DNA from: Cyclobacteriaceae bacterium | Lineage (GTDB): Bacteria; Bacteroidota; Bacteroidia; Cytophagales; Cyclobacteriaceae | NCBI GenBank assembly: GCA_025455225.1 | Contig: JALOMY010000202.1 | Location: forward strand, 1-6,667 | Reading direction: 5' to 3' | Length of the DNA stretch: 6,667 bases | Shown here: positions 1 through 6,667 of the stretch, in pieces | Numbering within the stretch: the stretch's first letter is position 1 | How the letters are laid out: every line of letters starts with the position of its first letter | Notes under the pieces: generated by a model | The model's input: the letters and a program-made list of their open reading frames with translations, nothing else | Told to the model about the DNA's origin: nothing | Database searches by the model: none | Translations under genes and position numbers: made by a program

Positions 1-1
1 A

Positions 2-784
2 ACCAAAGAATCCGGAACATTTGCTGTTTCCTTTAGAGACCTTCAAACCGGTGACTCTCTCCTCCTGAATGAACACGAAGTATTTCATGCAGCCAGCACC
101 ATGAAAACACCCGTTATGATTGAAATCTATAAACAGGCTGACGCAGGTACTTGGTCGTTAACGGATTCGGTTATAATTAAAAACGAGTTCAGCAGTATTG
201 TGGATGGAAGCAGCTACAATTTAAATCCGCTGGATGACAGCGAGCAGGAATTATATACGAAGATCGGGCAAAAGCGTACCCTGGCTGAATTAGTGTATGA
301 TATGATCATTGTCAGCTCCAACCTGGCAACAAACATTGTTATTGAGTTAGCCGATGCCCGAAAGGTAACGCAAACGATGCGTGAATTAGGTGCTCCCGAT
401 ATTCAGGTACTTCGCGGAGTTGAAGATACCAAAGCTTATGAACAAGGAATGAACAATACAACAACAGCCTATGATCAGTTAATGATTTATGAGAAACTGG
501 CCAAACGAAGCATCGTGAATGAAGAAGCCTGTGATGACATGATTCGCATTTTACTGGATCAAAAATTCAATGAAATAATTCCTGAACGATTACCGGCTGA
601 GGTTAAGGTGGCTCATAAGACCGGATCAATTACAGGCGTACAGCACGATGCCGGGATTGTCATCCTTCCCGATGGAAGACAATATGTATTGGTTCTGTTA
701 TCCAAAAACCTGGAAGACCCGGAGCGGGGTATCCGTGCCATGGCCGATGTTTCCAGGATGATTTACGATTATGTTAATCGTTAA
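2..784 (+). CDS. Class A beta-lactamase-like serine hydrolase, 5' partial
   Basis: The frame is open from the first bases of the window to a TAA at 782-784, giving 260 visible residues. Class A enzymes are usually near 290-300 residues, so only the N-terminus, probably with an export signal, is missing. The class A landmarks are in order. Serine nucleophile motif STMK is at window residues 32-35 (bases 95-106). SSN stands in place of the usual SDN at 105-107 (314-322), followed by LATN as in the SDN-TAAN helix. An omega-loop region RGVED has its Glu at residue 141 (422-424). KTG is at 206-208 (617-625), followed by SITG. The first in-frame ATG (101) lies inside STMK, so it cannot be the start. 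The omega loop lacks the usual Asn four residues after Glu. A periplasmic penicillin-binding or hydrolase role is therefore as plausible as true beta-lactamase activity. Family membership is firm; substrate is unknown. The 3' end overlaps the convergent prfC gene by 11 bp. Confidence 0.88.
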   Translation, partial: TKESGTFAVSFRDLQTGDSLLLNEHEVFHAASTMKTPVMIEIYKQADAGTWSLTDSVIIKNEFSSIVDGSSYNLNPLDDSEQELYTKIGQKRTLAELVYDMIIVSSNLATNIVIELADARKVTQTMRELGAPDIQVLRGVEDTKAYEQGMNNTTTAYDQLMIYEKLAKRSIVNEEACDDMIRILLDQKFNEIIPERLPAEVKVAHKTGSITGVQHDAGIVILPDGRQYVLVLLSKNLEDPERGIRAMADVSRMIYDYVNR

Positions 785-2357
785 ATTCAGAAGTAAAATG
801 GAACTGAATATCTGGAAAATTCTCCTGGACCATCTGTAACCAGCCTTTTGACTCAGCCATGAACACTAATTTACCATCTTTATCGCGGGCAATGTGACGT
901 TGTTTTGAGGCTATAAACTCATCCAGTTTCTTGGGATCTTTGCTGCTGATCCAACAGGCTTTGTAGATGTTCTGAGAAACGAATTGAACCGAGGCGCTAT
1001 ATTCATTCTTAAGCCTGAACTGAATAACTTCAAACTGAAGAGCTCCCACAACACCCACTACTTTTTTATTGCCGAGCTCATAAGTAAATAACTGTGCCAC
1101 GCCTTCTTCCATGAGCTGAAGCAGTCCCTTCTCCAGTTGCTTGGTTTTCATGGCATCCAGGTTTTGAACCTCTTTAAAGATTTCGGGTGAGAAGCTGGGG
1201 ATACCCGTGTATATCAGCTTTTCTCCTTCGGTGAGGGTATCTCCGATCTTTAAATTCCCGGTATCGAAAATGCCCACGATATCACCCGGCCAGGCTTCAT
1301 CAATGGTTTCACGGTCTTGCGCCATAAAAGCAGTAGCGTTGGAAAAACGTATGCTTTTATCCTGGCGAACATGGAAATAATTACTCCCTCGTTCAAATTT
1401 GCCGGAACAAATCCTGAGGAATGCAATACGGTTGCGATGCTTCGGATCCATATTCGCATGGATCTTAAATACGAATCCGGAAAATTTTTTTTCATCGGGC
1501 TCAACCACACGTAATGTAGTCGCCCGGTTGATGGGTGGAGGAGCAATGCGGATAAAGGTATCCAGCAATTCTTTTACCCCGAAATTATTCACGGCACTTC
1601 CGAAAAATACAGGGGCAACTTTACCTTCGAGGTAATCGTCAACATTAAATTCAGGGTATACCCCTTCAATTAACTCCACATCATGACGAAGCTGACGGGC
1701 ATTGCTCTCGCCTACCAGTTCATCCAACTGAGAACTGTCTATATCCTTAATCTCAACACCCTCTTCCACAGTAACTTTACTGGGGGTAAACAGGTGCACG
1801 CTTTTTTCATACAAACTGTAAACACCCCTGAACCCTTTGCCCATATTGATTGGCCAGCTCAACGGACGAACCTTAATGTTAAGCTTCTCTTCAATCTCGT
1901 CCAGCAATTCAAAAGGGTCACGACCCTCCCGATCAAGTTTATTGATAAAACAGATTACCGGTGTGCTGCGCATACGGCAAACTTCCATCAATTTTTCAGT
2001 TTGCTGTTCCACACCCTTTACACAATCAATCACCATGATTACACTGTCCACCGCGGTAAGTGTACGATACGTATCTTCAGCAAAATCCTGGTGACCGGGT
2101 GTATCGAGCAGGTTGATTTTAATGTCTTTGTAATTAAACCCCATCACCGAGGTGGCAACGGAAATTCCGCGTTGCTTTTCAATCTCCATCCAGTCGCTAC
2201 GTGCATGATCCTTGATTTTAGAAGACTTAACAGCCCCCGCCTTTTGAATGGCGCCACCGAACAACAGCAGCTTTTCGGTAAGGGTTGTCTTGCCGGCATC
2301 GGGGTGGCTGATGATGCCAAAGGTCCTGCGTTTTTGTATTTCCTGTTCCAGCGTCAT
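774..2357 (-). CDS. prfC: Peptide chain release factor 3 (RF3)
   Basis: RF3 is the cytoplasmic translational GTPase that removes RF1/RF2 from the ribosome after peptide release. The protein begins MTLEQEIQKRRTFGIISHP and, from this ATG, is 527 residues long, close to the 529 of E. coli RF3. The G domain is clear: P-loop HPDAGKTT at residues 18-25, switch I with RGIS at 63-66, DTPGH at 85-89 and NKLD at 139-142. Domain II and the RF3 C-terminal domain follow, with KIHANMDPKHRNR-type sequence typical of RF3 rather than EF-G. The frame stays open 36 codons further upstream to an ATG at 2465, but that extension has no RF3 character and covers the likely promoter, so I place the start at 2357. The gene appears monocistronic, divergent from the receptor gene and convergent with the serine hydrolase. 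No frameshift or missing motif is seen. Confidence 0.97.
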   Translation of the reverse strand: MTLEQEIQKRRTFGIISHPDAGKTTLTEKLLLFGGAIQKAGAVKSSKIKDHARSDWMEIEKQRGISVATSVMGFNYKDIKINLLDTPGHQDFAEDTYRTLTAVDSVIMVIDCVKGVEQQTEKLMEVCRMRSTPVICFINKLDREGRDPFELLDEIEEKLNIKVRPLSWPINMGKGFRGVYSLYEKSVHLFTPSKVTVEEGVEIKDIDSSQLDELVGESNARQLRHDVELIEGVYPEFNVDDYLEGKVAPVFFGSAVNNFGVKELLDTFIRIAPPPINRATTLRVVEPDEKKFSGFVFKIHANMDPKHRNRIAFLRICSGKFERGSNYFHVRQDKSIRFSNATAFMAQDRETIDEAWPGDIVGIFDTGNLKIGDTLTEGEKLIYTGIPSFSPEIFKEVQNLDAMKTKQLEKGLLQLMEEGVAQLFTYELGNKKVVGVVGALQFEVIQFRLKNEYSASVQFVSQNIYKACWISSKDPKKLDEFIASKQRHIARDKDGKLVFMAESKGWLQMVQENFPDIQFHFTSEFND

Positions 2358-2369
2358 AAACAAATGGGT

Positions 2370-2378
2370 GCAAAAGTA
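2370..2378 (-). promoter_or_regulatory. Candidate Bacteroidota -7 promoter element for prfC
   Basis: Read on the minus strand the bases are TACTTTTGC, which fits the Bacteroidota -7 consensus TAnnTTTG. The site lies 12 bases before the prfC ATG at 2357, implying a very short leader of roughly 6-9 bases. I see no good TTTG -33 element at the usual distance upstream, so this is a half-supported promoter. Confidence 0.35.
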
Positions 2379-2405
2379 ATTAAAATGCTGATTTTTAAGA
2401 TATCC

Positions 2406-2421
2406 GTTTTCATATGAAAAC
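2406..2421. promoter_or_regulatory. Perfect 16-bp palindrome, candidate operator
   Basis: GTTTTCATATGAAAAC is identical to its own reverse complement. It lies in the 152-bp gap between divergent prfC and the receptor gene, 48 bp before the prfC start and 88 bp before the receptor start. Position and symmetry fit a binding site for a dimeric regulator. No regulator gene is in the window, and the site is AT-rich, so chance remains possible. It is too short and lacks the loop and T-tract expected of an intrinsic terminator. Confidence 0.4.
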
Positions 2422-2454
2422 CGCTCACCACAACATGCTAAGGCCGGAACTGGG

Positions 2455-2489
2455 GTTGCTTCCATGATTCCTATTTATTTCTATCTTTC
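2455..2489 (+). promoter_or_regulatory. Weak promoter candidate for the receptor operon
   Basis: TATCTTTC at 2482-2489 matches TAnnTTTG except for its last base, and GTTG at 2455-2458 could serve as a poor -33 element. The 23-base spacer is longer than usual. It would give a leader of about 15 bases before the TTG start at 2510. No better match lies on the plus strand between 2358 and 2509. Confidence 0.22.
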
Positions 2490-2509
2490 AGGTTTATTCT
2501 ACAACAAGC

Positions 2510-5209
2510 TTGAAAAGACTTCTATCATTCGCATTAGTACTGATTGGTATTGCTGCAAATGCACAATCTATTCTGGATCGTCCGGTAGTGGGTTTAAAGG
2601 AAACTCAAAAGCTTACGGATTACCTTGAAGAATTAGAGCAGCAACAATCGATACGCATCTATTACCTGGAAGAGTGGTTAACAGGTTATGAAATCCGGAA
2701 AGAAGACGAAGGTAAGAAACTGGGCGAGGTACTGTATAATATGTTTCTGGGTTCAAAACTTAATTATATCGAACTGAATGCCTTTACCCTGGTGATTGTA
2801 ATGGATCCGGAACAGGAACTTCTACGCAACTCTGTGCTTAACCAGGCTATACGTGAACAGAAAAAAGTGGATAAAGTAATTGTGGGAAACAAAACGGTTT
2901 CGTCATCCAACCGGAAGGTTTTGCTAACCGGTACTGTAATCGATTCAAAAACAAAGCAACCCCTGCCCGGTGTAAGTGTACAATCCAGTGATGCTTCCGT
3001 TCAATCGGTTACCAATGAACAGGGTCAATTTCAATTGCGAATAACAGCCGGTGCGTTGGCTATTCAAATGAACTATGTGAATTATGAAGAAAAGGTAGTT
3101 GACCTGGAAATCTATGAAGACGGAAGTCACACATTTCAACTGGAAGAAACGCCCATGCTCCTGGAAGAAGTGGTGATACGGGATTACTTAACACGCGAAC
3201 TGGTTACCAGTGAAATTGGATTGACTCAGCTGAATATGCAGGAACTTAAGCGTGCTCCTGCATTGCTTGGCGAAGTTGACATCATTAAACAAATTCAATT
3301 ACTGCCTGGAGTAACTTCTGTGGGTGAAGCCGCTTCCGGTTTTAATGTTCGGGGTGGTGGTGTTGATCAAAACCTGATTTTATATGATGGTCTTCCGGTG
3401 TTTAACAGCGCTCACGTGTTCGGTTTCTTTTCCGCCTTCAATGCCGAAGCGGTTCGGGATGCAAACTTTTATAAAGGGGGTATACCTGCAGAATATGGTG
3501 GCCGTGTATCATCCGTATTGGATATCCGTGCAAAAGAAGGAAGTATGGAAAACTGGGGCTTTCAATTTGGAATTGGAACTGTTTCCAGCAACATCTCGGC
3601 AAGCGGTCCTATTGTAAAAAACAAAAACTCCATTGCTTTTTCATTACGTACAACGTATTCCGATTGGTTACTGAGAGCCATCCCAACTGACTATGTTGAT
3701 TTCAGAAACAGCAGTGTTTCGTTTTACGATGGCACCTTTAAGTTTACACATCAATTCTCTCCTAAAACCAAGGTCATGGCTTCGCTCTATAAAAGCCACG
3801 ATCAGTTTAACATTCAGGGTGATTCAACATTCCGATGGGATACTATGCTGGGATCAATACGATTGGATCATGACTTCGGAAAAAATTTAAGCGGTGCACT
3901 AACTGTGGGTTATGGAACCTACAGCTATAAATTAAGTGAACCCGATCCGGAAACCGGATTTGAATTGGATTATTCAGTTCGTTACCCAACCCTGAAATTG
4001 GATTTTCTGTTGGAAAAATCCCGGCACAAAATATCCTTCGGTGCACAAGCGATGTGGTACGGTTTTAATCCCGGAACGCTCAAACCAATTTCACCCACTT
4101 CCGTAAGACCGAACATTGATATGGAAGATCAGCAATCCATTGAATCAGGTGTTTACATCTCAGATCAGTTTAGGTTGTCGTCTAAAATCACACTTGATGC
4201 CGGATTGCGCGTTTCTCATTTCCAGGCTATCGGGCCGTCTACCGTCTACCAATATAAATCAGGGGAAACAAAAGACGTAGCGAACATTACCGATACGCTG
4301 TACTTTGAATCTGGTGATATAATCAAATCGTTTTCGAATTTCGAGCCAAGGGCAGGGCTTCGTTTTGAAATTTCACCCAACGCTTCGGTAAAAGCCTCCT
4401 ATCATCGTATGGTTCAATACCTTCACCTGGTAACCAATGCCACAGCTATTACACCGGTTGATATCTGGCAACCCAGCGGGTATTATTTCAAACCCCAATT
4501 GGCCGATCAATTCAGTTTAGGGTATTTTTTCAACTTCAAGGAAAAAGCCTACGAAGCATTTGTTGAGGTATATTATAAAACCATTAATAATGTACTCGAC
4601 TTTAAGGACGGTGCCCAGTTGATCCTTAATGAACAGATCGAAACCGATTTGATCCAGGGAACAACAGAAGCATATGGGGTTGAAACCCAGTTGGTGAAAA
4701 AAAGCGGGCGACTTAATGGTTCAATCAGCTATACCTACTCACGATCGTTCCAGACTTTAAATGGCCCTTATCCCGAAGAAACCATCAACAATGGAGAACC
4801 CTTTCCTTCTAATTTTGATCAACCCCACGTTGTGAATCTGAACTGGAAGTATACGTTATCTAAGCGTATTTTTTTTACCGGTGGATTTACCTATCATACC
4901 GGAAGACCCATTTCACTTCCCCTGTCTGCTTTCTACGTTGGAAATATTACTATCTCTTCATTTTCCGAGCGTAATCAATACCGGATACCTGATTACCATC
5001 GCCTGGATCTTGGACTGGTCGTGGAAGGCAGTCATAAACGCAAAAGATTATTTGATGGAACCTGGACATTCTCCATCTATAATGTATATGCCCGTAAGAA
5101 TCCGTATACCATTTTCTTTCAAGAAGACCGACCCGGAATACTTCGACCGTACAAGTTGTCAATTATTGGAACAGCCCTGCCTTCGATTACCTATAGTTTG
5201 AAATTCTGA
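2510..5209 (+). CDS. TonB-dependent outer-membrane receptor with STN and carboxypeptidase-regulatory-like domains
   Basis: This is an 899-residue outer-membrane receptor for TonB-driven import. Residues 1-19 form a signal peptide (KR, a hydrophobic stretch, then ANAQ). Residues about 22-100 resemble a small STN domain, a periplasmic signalling module. A linker leads to a carboxypeptidase-regulatory-like beta-sandwich at about 138-213 (GTVIDSKTKQPLPGVSV, then TNEQGQFQL). LEEVVIRD at 218-225 is in the usual TonB-box position. The plug covers about 240-345 (LPGVTSVGEAASGFNVRGGG, then AEYGGRVSSVLD). The beta-barrel runs to the end and closes on a C-terminal Phe. The start is TTG: an in-frame stop at 2465-2467 leaves no ATG or GTG upstream, and the TTG places the signal peptide correctly. 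DUF4249 and MG2 genes follow with gaps of 4 and 2 bp, which indicates an operon. There is no SusD partner. The substrate is unknown. Family assignment is very secure. Confidence 0.95.
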   Translation: MKRLLSFALVLIGIAANAQSILDRPVVGLKETQKLTDYLEELEQQQSIRIYYLEEWLTGYEIRKEDEGKKLGEVLYNMFLGSKLNYIELNAFTLVIVMDPEQELLRNSVLNQAIREQKKVDKVIVGNKTVSSSNRKVLLTGTVIDSKTKQPLPGVSVQSSDASVQSVTNEQGQFQLRITAGALAIQMNYVNYEEKVVDLEIYEDGSHTFQLEETPMLLEEVVIRDYLTRELVTSEIGLTQLNMQELKRAPALLGEVDIIKQIQLLPGVTSVGEAASGFNVRGGGVDQNLILYDGLPVFNSAHVFGFFSAFNAEAVRDANFYKGGIPAEYGGRVSSVLDIRAKEGSMENWGFQFGIGTVSSNISASGPIVKNKNSIAFSLRTTYSDWLLRAIPTDYVDFRNSSVSFYDGTFKFTHQFSPKTKVMASLYKSHDQFNIQGDSTFRWDTMLGSIRLDHDFGKNLSGALTVGYGTYSYKLSEPDPETGFELDYSVRYPTLKLDFLLEKSRHKISFGAQAMWYGFNPGTLKPISPTSVRPNIDMEDQQSIESGVYISDQFRLSSKITLDAGLRVSHFQAIGPSTVYQYKSGETKDVANITDTLYFESGDIIKSFSNFEPRAGLRFEISPNASVKASYHRMVQYLHLVTNATAITPVDIWQPSGYYFKPQLADQFSLGYFFNFKEKAYEAFVEVYYKTINNVLDFKDGAQLILNEQIETDLIQGTTEAYGVETQLVKKSGRLNGSISYTYSRSFQTLNGPYPEETINNGEPFPSNFDQPHVVNLNWKYTLSKRIFFTGGFTYHTGRPISLPLSAFYVGNITISSFSERNQYRIPDYHRLDLGLVVEGSHKRKRLFDGTWTFSIYNVYARKNPYTIFFQEDRPGILRPYKLSIIGTALPSITYSLKF

Positions 5210-5213
5210 TTGA

Positions 5214-5750
5214 ATGCGAAAAGAATCTGTCATATCCCTTTTCCTGATTTTTCTTACAGCAGCCTGTGTTGACCGTGTTTTTCTTGATATTCCAGTACCG
5301 GATAACTATGCCGTAGTAGTCGATGGAATGATCACTGATCAACCGGGACCTTATAAAGTAGAGCTAACGAAAGCTTTTGATATTGAATCAAAGAATTCAT
5401 TCAAAGCGTACATCTCAGCCAGGCGTGTAACCATTTCAGACAATGCAGGTAACAGCGAAGATCTTACCCAAATCAGTCAGGGAGTCTACCAGACTGATCC
5501 GAACGGAATTCAAGGTGTGGTTGGCCGGGTATACAAACTTCGTGTTGAAATGCTGGATGGCCGTGTGTATGAATCAAAACCGGATTCCATGGCTCCACCC
5601 GGTCCTATTACTTCCTGTGGAAGTTCGTTGGTACTTACCAGGTCGAAACAAATCCAGAATTGTATACAGTTAGTTGCGGAGAAGCACGGTGCCCGGCACC
5701 CTTGCCCTGCAGTGCTTATATTTTGGGTCAAGGCGGACTGGAAGAAGTAA
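5214..5750 (+). CDS. DUF4249 lipoprotein, N-terminal fragment
   Basis: This open frame gives 178 residues, of which about the first 132 are the genuine N-terminal half. It starts with a lipoprotein signal: MRKE, a hydrophobic stretch at 6-14, then TAAC with Cys18 as the probable lipidated residue. VVVDGMITDQPGPYKVEL at 34-51 is the characteristic opening strand of DUF4249. Beta-rich sequence follows (RVTISDNAGN, GVYQTDPNGIQG, YKLRVEMLDGRVYES). Residues after about 133 are out-of-frame read-through. If expressed alone it would be a truncated membrane-anchored protein. The ATG is 4 bp after the receptor stop, and I see no better start. Confidence 0.6.
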   Translation: MRKESVISLFLIFLTAACVDRVFLDIPVPDNYAVVVDGMITDQPGPYKVELTKAFDIESKNSFKAYISARRVTISDNAGNSEDLTQISQGVYQTDPNGIQGVVGRVYKLRVEMLDGRVYESKPDSMAPPGPITSCGSSLVLTRSKQIQNCIQLVAEKHGARHPCPAVLIFWVKADWKK

Positions 5751-6217
5751 AACCCTGTGAATGTTGTCTTTGCTGGGTCAATTTCTTCAATGACTTACCG
5801 GTTGTAAGTGACAATCAATTTAACCAGAATGGAAAATTCATTGGCGTAAAAGCATCTTATGTTCCGATTAATCAATGGACTTTCTTATTCAAAGTACACG
5901 CAGAAGTTCAACAATTGAGCATTTCCCGAAATGCCTTTAACTTCTGGAATGCCATTCGCACACAGAAGCAAGCGGTATCCAATATTTTTCAGCCGGTTAC
6001 CGGTAAAATACCTTCCAACCTTGTTCAGGTAAGTGGTACACCAGGATCTATTGAAGGAATTTTCTTTGCTGCATCTGTAGCAACCAAATCGGTCTTTATA
6101 ACACCCATGGATGTGCCTGATCCGAATGTTATACCGGAACAGGACCTTCCCTACCCCAACAGCTGTCTGACCTTATTTCCATTTTCAACTACAACCATGC
6201 CCACTTATTGGGAATAA
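5606..6217 (+). CDS. DUF4249 protein, C-terminal fragment (no start of its own)
   Basis: The C-terminal half is read from about 5606 (YYFLWKFVGTYQVETNPE) to the TAA at 6215-6217, about 203 residues. The frame is open from 5573. The first possible start codon, a TTG at 5660, falls inside the family-like sequence and so is unlikely to be real. Landmarks are a Cys-rich segment with CPAPLPC and CECCLCW (5756-5776), then VVSDNQF, LSISRNAFNFW and NIFQPVTGKIPSN, ending in PTYWE. Seven cysteines fall within about 33 residues, suggesting disulfides or metal binding in an exported protein. This half is well conserved in appearance, which fits a recent break or an assembly fault. Confidence 0.55.
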   Translation, partial: YYFLWKFVGTYQVETNPELYTVSCGEARCPAPLPCSAYILGQGGLEEVKPCECCLCWVNFFNDLPVVSDNQFNQNGKFIGVKASYVPINQWTFLFKVHAEVQQLSISRNAFNFWNAIRTQKQAVSNIFQPVTGKIPSNLVQVSGTPGSIEGIFFAASVATKSVFITPMDVPDPNVIPEQDLPYPNSCLTLFPFSTTTMPTYWE

Positions 6218-6219
6218 TC

Positions 6220-6667
6220 ATGCATTTGAAAAGTATCTTTCATCATATAAGATATTCACATAAGCTCATTTTACCAGCGCTGTTTCTATTTGCTTTACTA
6301 TTCGTCACCGCAGGAATGCGGACGATGGCGCCCCCCGAACAGATCATTAAAAAATTCAATGATTATCAGCAGCGTTATCCCCAGGCCAGGCTCACCCTAC
6401 TTACCAATCAACCCATGTATTCACCCGGTGATACGATTTACTTCAGTACGTGGTTTACCAGGGAAGACTTGTCTCCGATTTCCGGTCAGCATGTAATTTC
6501 CTTAGAACTTCGGGATGAATCTGATGTAAATCGTGTGGCCATCCGGTTTAAAGTTGCTGACGGTAAATCGTATAATCAACTGGTATTACCCGCAACCTTA
6601 ACGCCAGGTATTTATGTTTTAGTGGCATACAGCGATTGGATGAAAAATTTCGGGGAGTCCTGGTACT
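6220..6667 (+). CDS. MG2 (alpha-2-macroglobulin-like) domain exported protein, 3' partial
   Basis: The frame is open from ATG 6220 to the window end, 149 visible residues. Residues 16-32 (LILPALFLFALLFVTAG), after a basic and His-rich start, form a signal peptide or membrane anchor. From about residue 58 the sequence has the MG2 pattern: LTLLTNQPMYSPGDTIYF, then VISLELRDES, LPATLTPGIYVLVAYSDWM and KNFG at 142-145. Such proteins are common in Bacteroidota, often long, and some carry a TonB-receptor plug-like domain at the C-terminus, but that part is outside the window. The start is 2 bp after the DUF4249 stop, so translation is probably coupled and the three genes form one operon. Function is unknown; a role at the cell envelope with the upstream receptor is inference. 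Confidence 0.85.
   Translation, partial: MHLKSIFHHIRYSHKLILPALFLFALLFVTAGMRTMAPPEQIIKKFNDYQQRYPQARLTLLTNQPMYSPGDTIYFSTWFTREDLSPISGQHVISLELRDESDVNRVAIRFKVADGKSYNQLVLPATLTPGIYVLVAYSDWMKNFGESWY

Larger units (their letters stand above)
5214..6217 (+). pseudogene. DUF4249-family lipoprotein gene, frameshifted with probable internal deletion
   Basis: Two adjacent pieces in different frames together resemble one DUF4249 protein, a Bacteroidota family commonly encoded beside TonB-dependent receptors. The N-terminal piece is family-like up to APPGPI (ending at 5609). The C-terminal piece becomes family-like at YYFLWKF (from 5606) in another frame. The first frame then runs through non-family sequence to a stop at 5748-5750. 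The lost length must equal 1 modulo 3. Family members normally carry several tens of residues between these two landmarks, while here they abut, so a deletion is more likely than a single-base slip. The joined product would be about 334 residues. The gene sits 4 bp after the receptor and 2 bp before the MG2 gene. An assembly error is the main alternative. Confidence 0.75.

Noticed and set aside
1485..1492. Run of eight A in the prfC coding strand forming A AAA AAA, a possible -1 slippery site
   Set aside because: The -1 frame stops after about seven codons, RF3 is not known to be regulated by frameshifting, and the run encodes ordinary Glu-Lys-Lys.
1683..2417. A 244-codon open frame on the plus strand opposite prfC
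   Set aside because: It lies antisense to clear RF3 coding sequence, resembles no family I know, and is explained by the codon bias of the real gene.
4869..4876. Run of eight T in the receptor gene, a possible phase-variation tract
   Set aside because: It is short, lies in the barrel region as Ile-Phe-Phe, and nothing else suggests on/off switching.
4881..5201. Open frame of 106 codons overlapping the receptor 3' end
   Set aside because: It is a shadow of the barrel-coding frame with no start context or family resemblance.
2510..5209. SusC-type receptor of a polysaccharide utilisation locus
   Set aside because: The protein is shorter than SusC, lacks a SusD partner, and no glycan-degrading enzyme genes are in the window.
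5573..5750. Programmed frameshifting to join the two DUF4249 fragments
   Set aside because: No canonical slippery heptamer is present in the overlap, and joining the frames would still leave a middle segment of the family missing.

Overview
The window looks like chromosomal DNA from a member of the Bacteroidota, most likely Cytophagia-like. This rests on three things. There is an outer-membrane receptor operon of a kind typical of that phylum (TonB-dependent receptor, then a DUF4249 lipoprotein, then an MG2-domain protein). No clear Shine-Dalgarno sequence precedes the starts. One candidate promoter -7 element has the TAnnTTTG form. The placement below phylum is inference.

Layout: (i) 2-784, plus strand: the 3' part of a class A beta-lactamase-like serine hydrolase, whose start lies before the window. 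(ii) 774-2357, minus strand: prfC, peptide chain release factor 3, complete. It converges on the hydrolase gene and overlaps it by 11 bp. (iii) 2358-2509: the only real intergenic region, 152 bp between the divergent prfC and receptor genes. It holds a perfect 16-bp palindrome and weak promoter candidates. (iv) 2510-5209, plus strand: a complete 899-residue TonB-dependent receptor with STN, carboxypeptidase-regulatory-like, plug and barrel regions, starting at TTG. (v) 5214-6217, plus strand: a DUF4249-family lipoprotein gene broken by a frameshift and probable internal deletion near 5607. (vi) 6220-6667, plus strand: the 5' end of an MG2 (alpha-2-macroglobulin-like) domain protein running off the window.

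The last three genes are separated by 4 and 2 bp and almost certainly form one transcription unit acting at the outer membrane: a receptor/transporter, a probable surface lipoprotein partner and an exported MG2-domain protein. The substrate cannot be read from the sequence. There is no SusD-like gene and no ECF sigma/anti-sigma pair in view, so neither a classical polysaccharide utilisation locus nor a full FecIR signalling unit is demonstrated. prfC is a housekeeping translation gene that happens to sit between the two.

I see no mobile element, CRISPR array, tRNA or rRNA gene. The points most worth a second look are the broken DUF4249 gene inside an otherwise intact operon, the palindrome between prfC and the receptor, and the atypical catalytic motifs of the hydrolase. 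I do not see a demonstrably new system.
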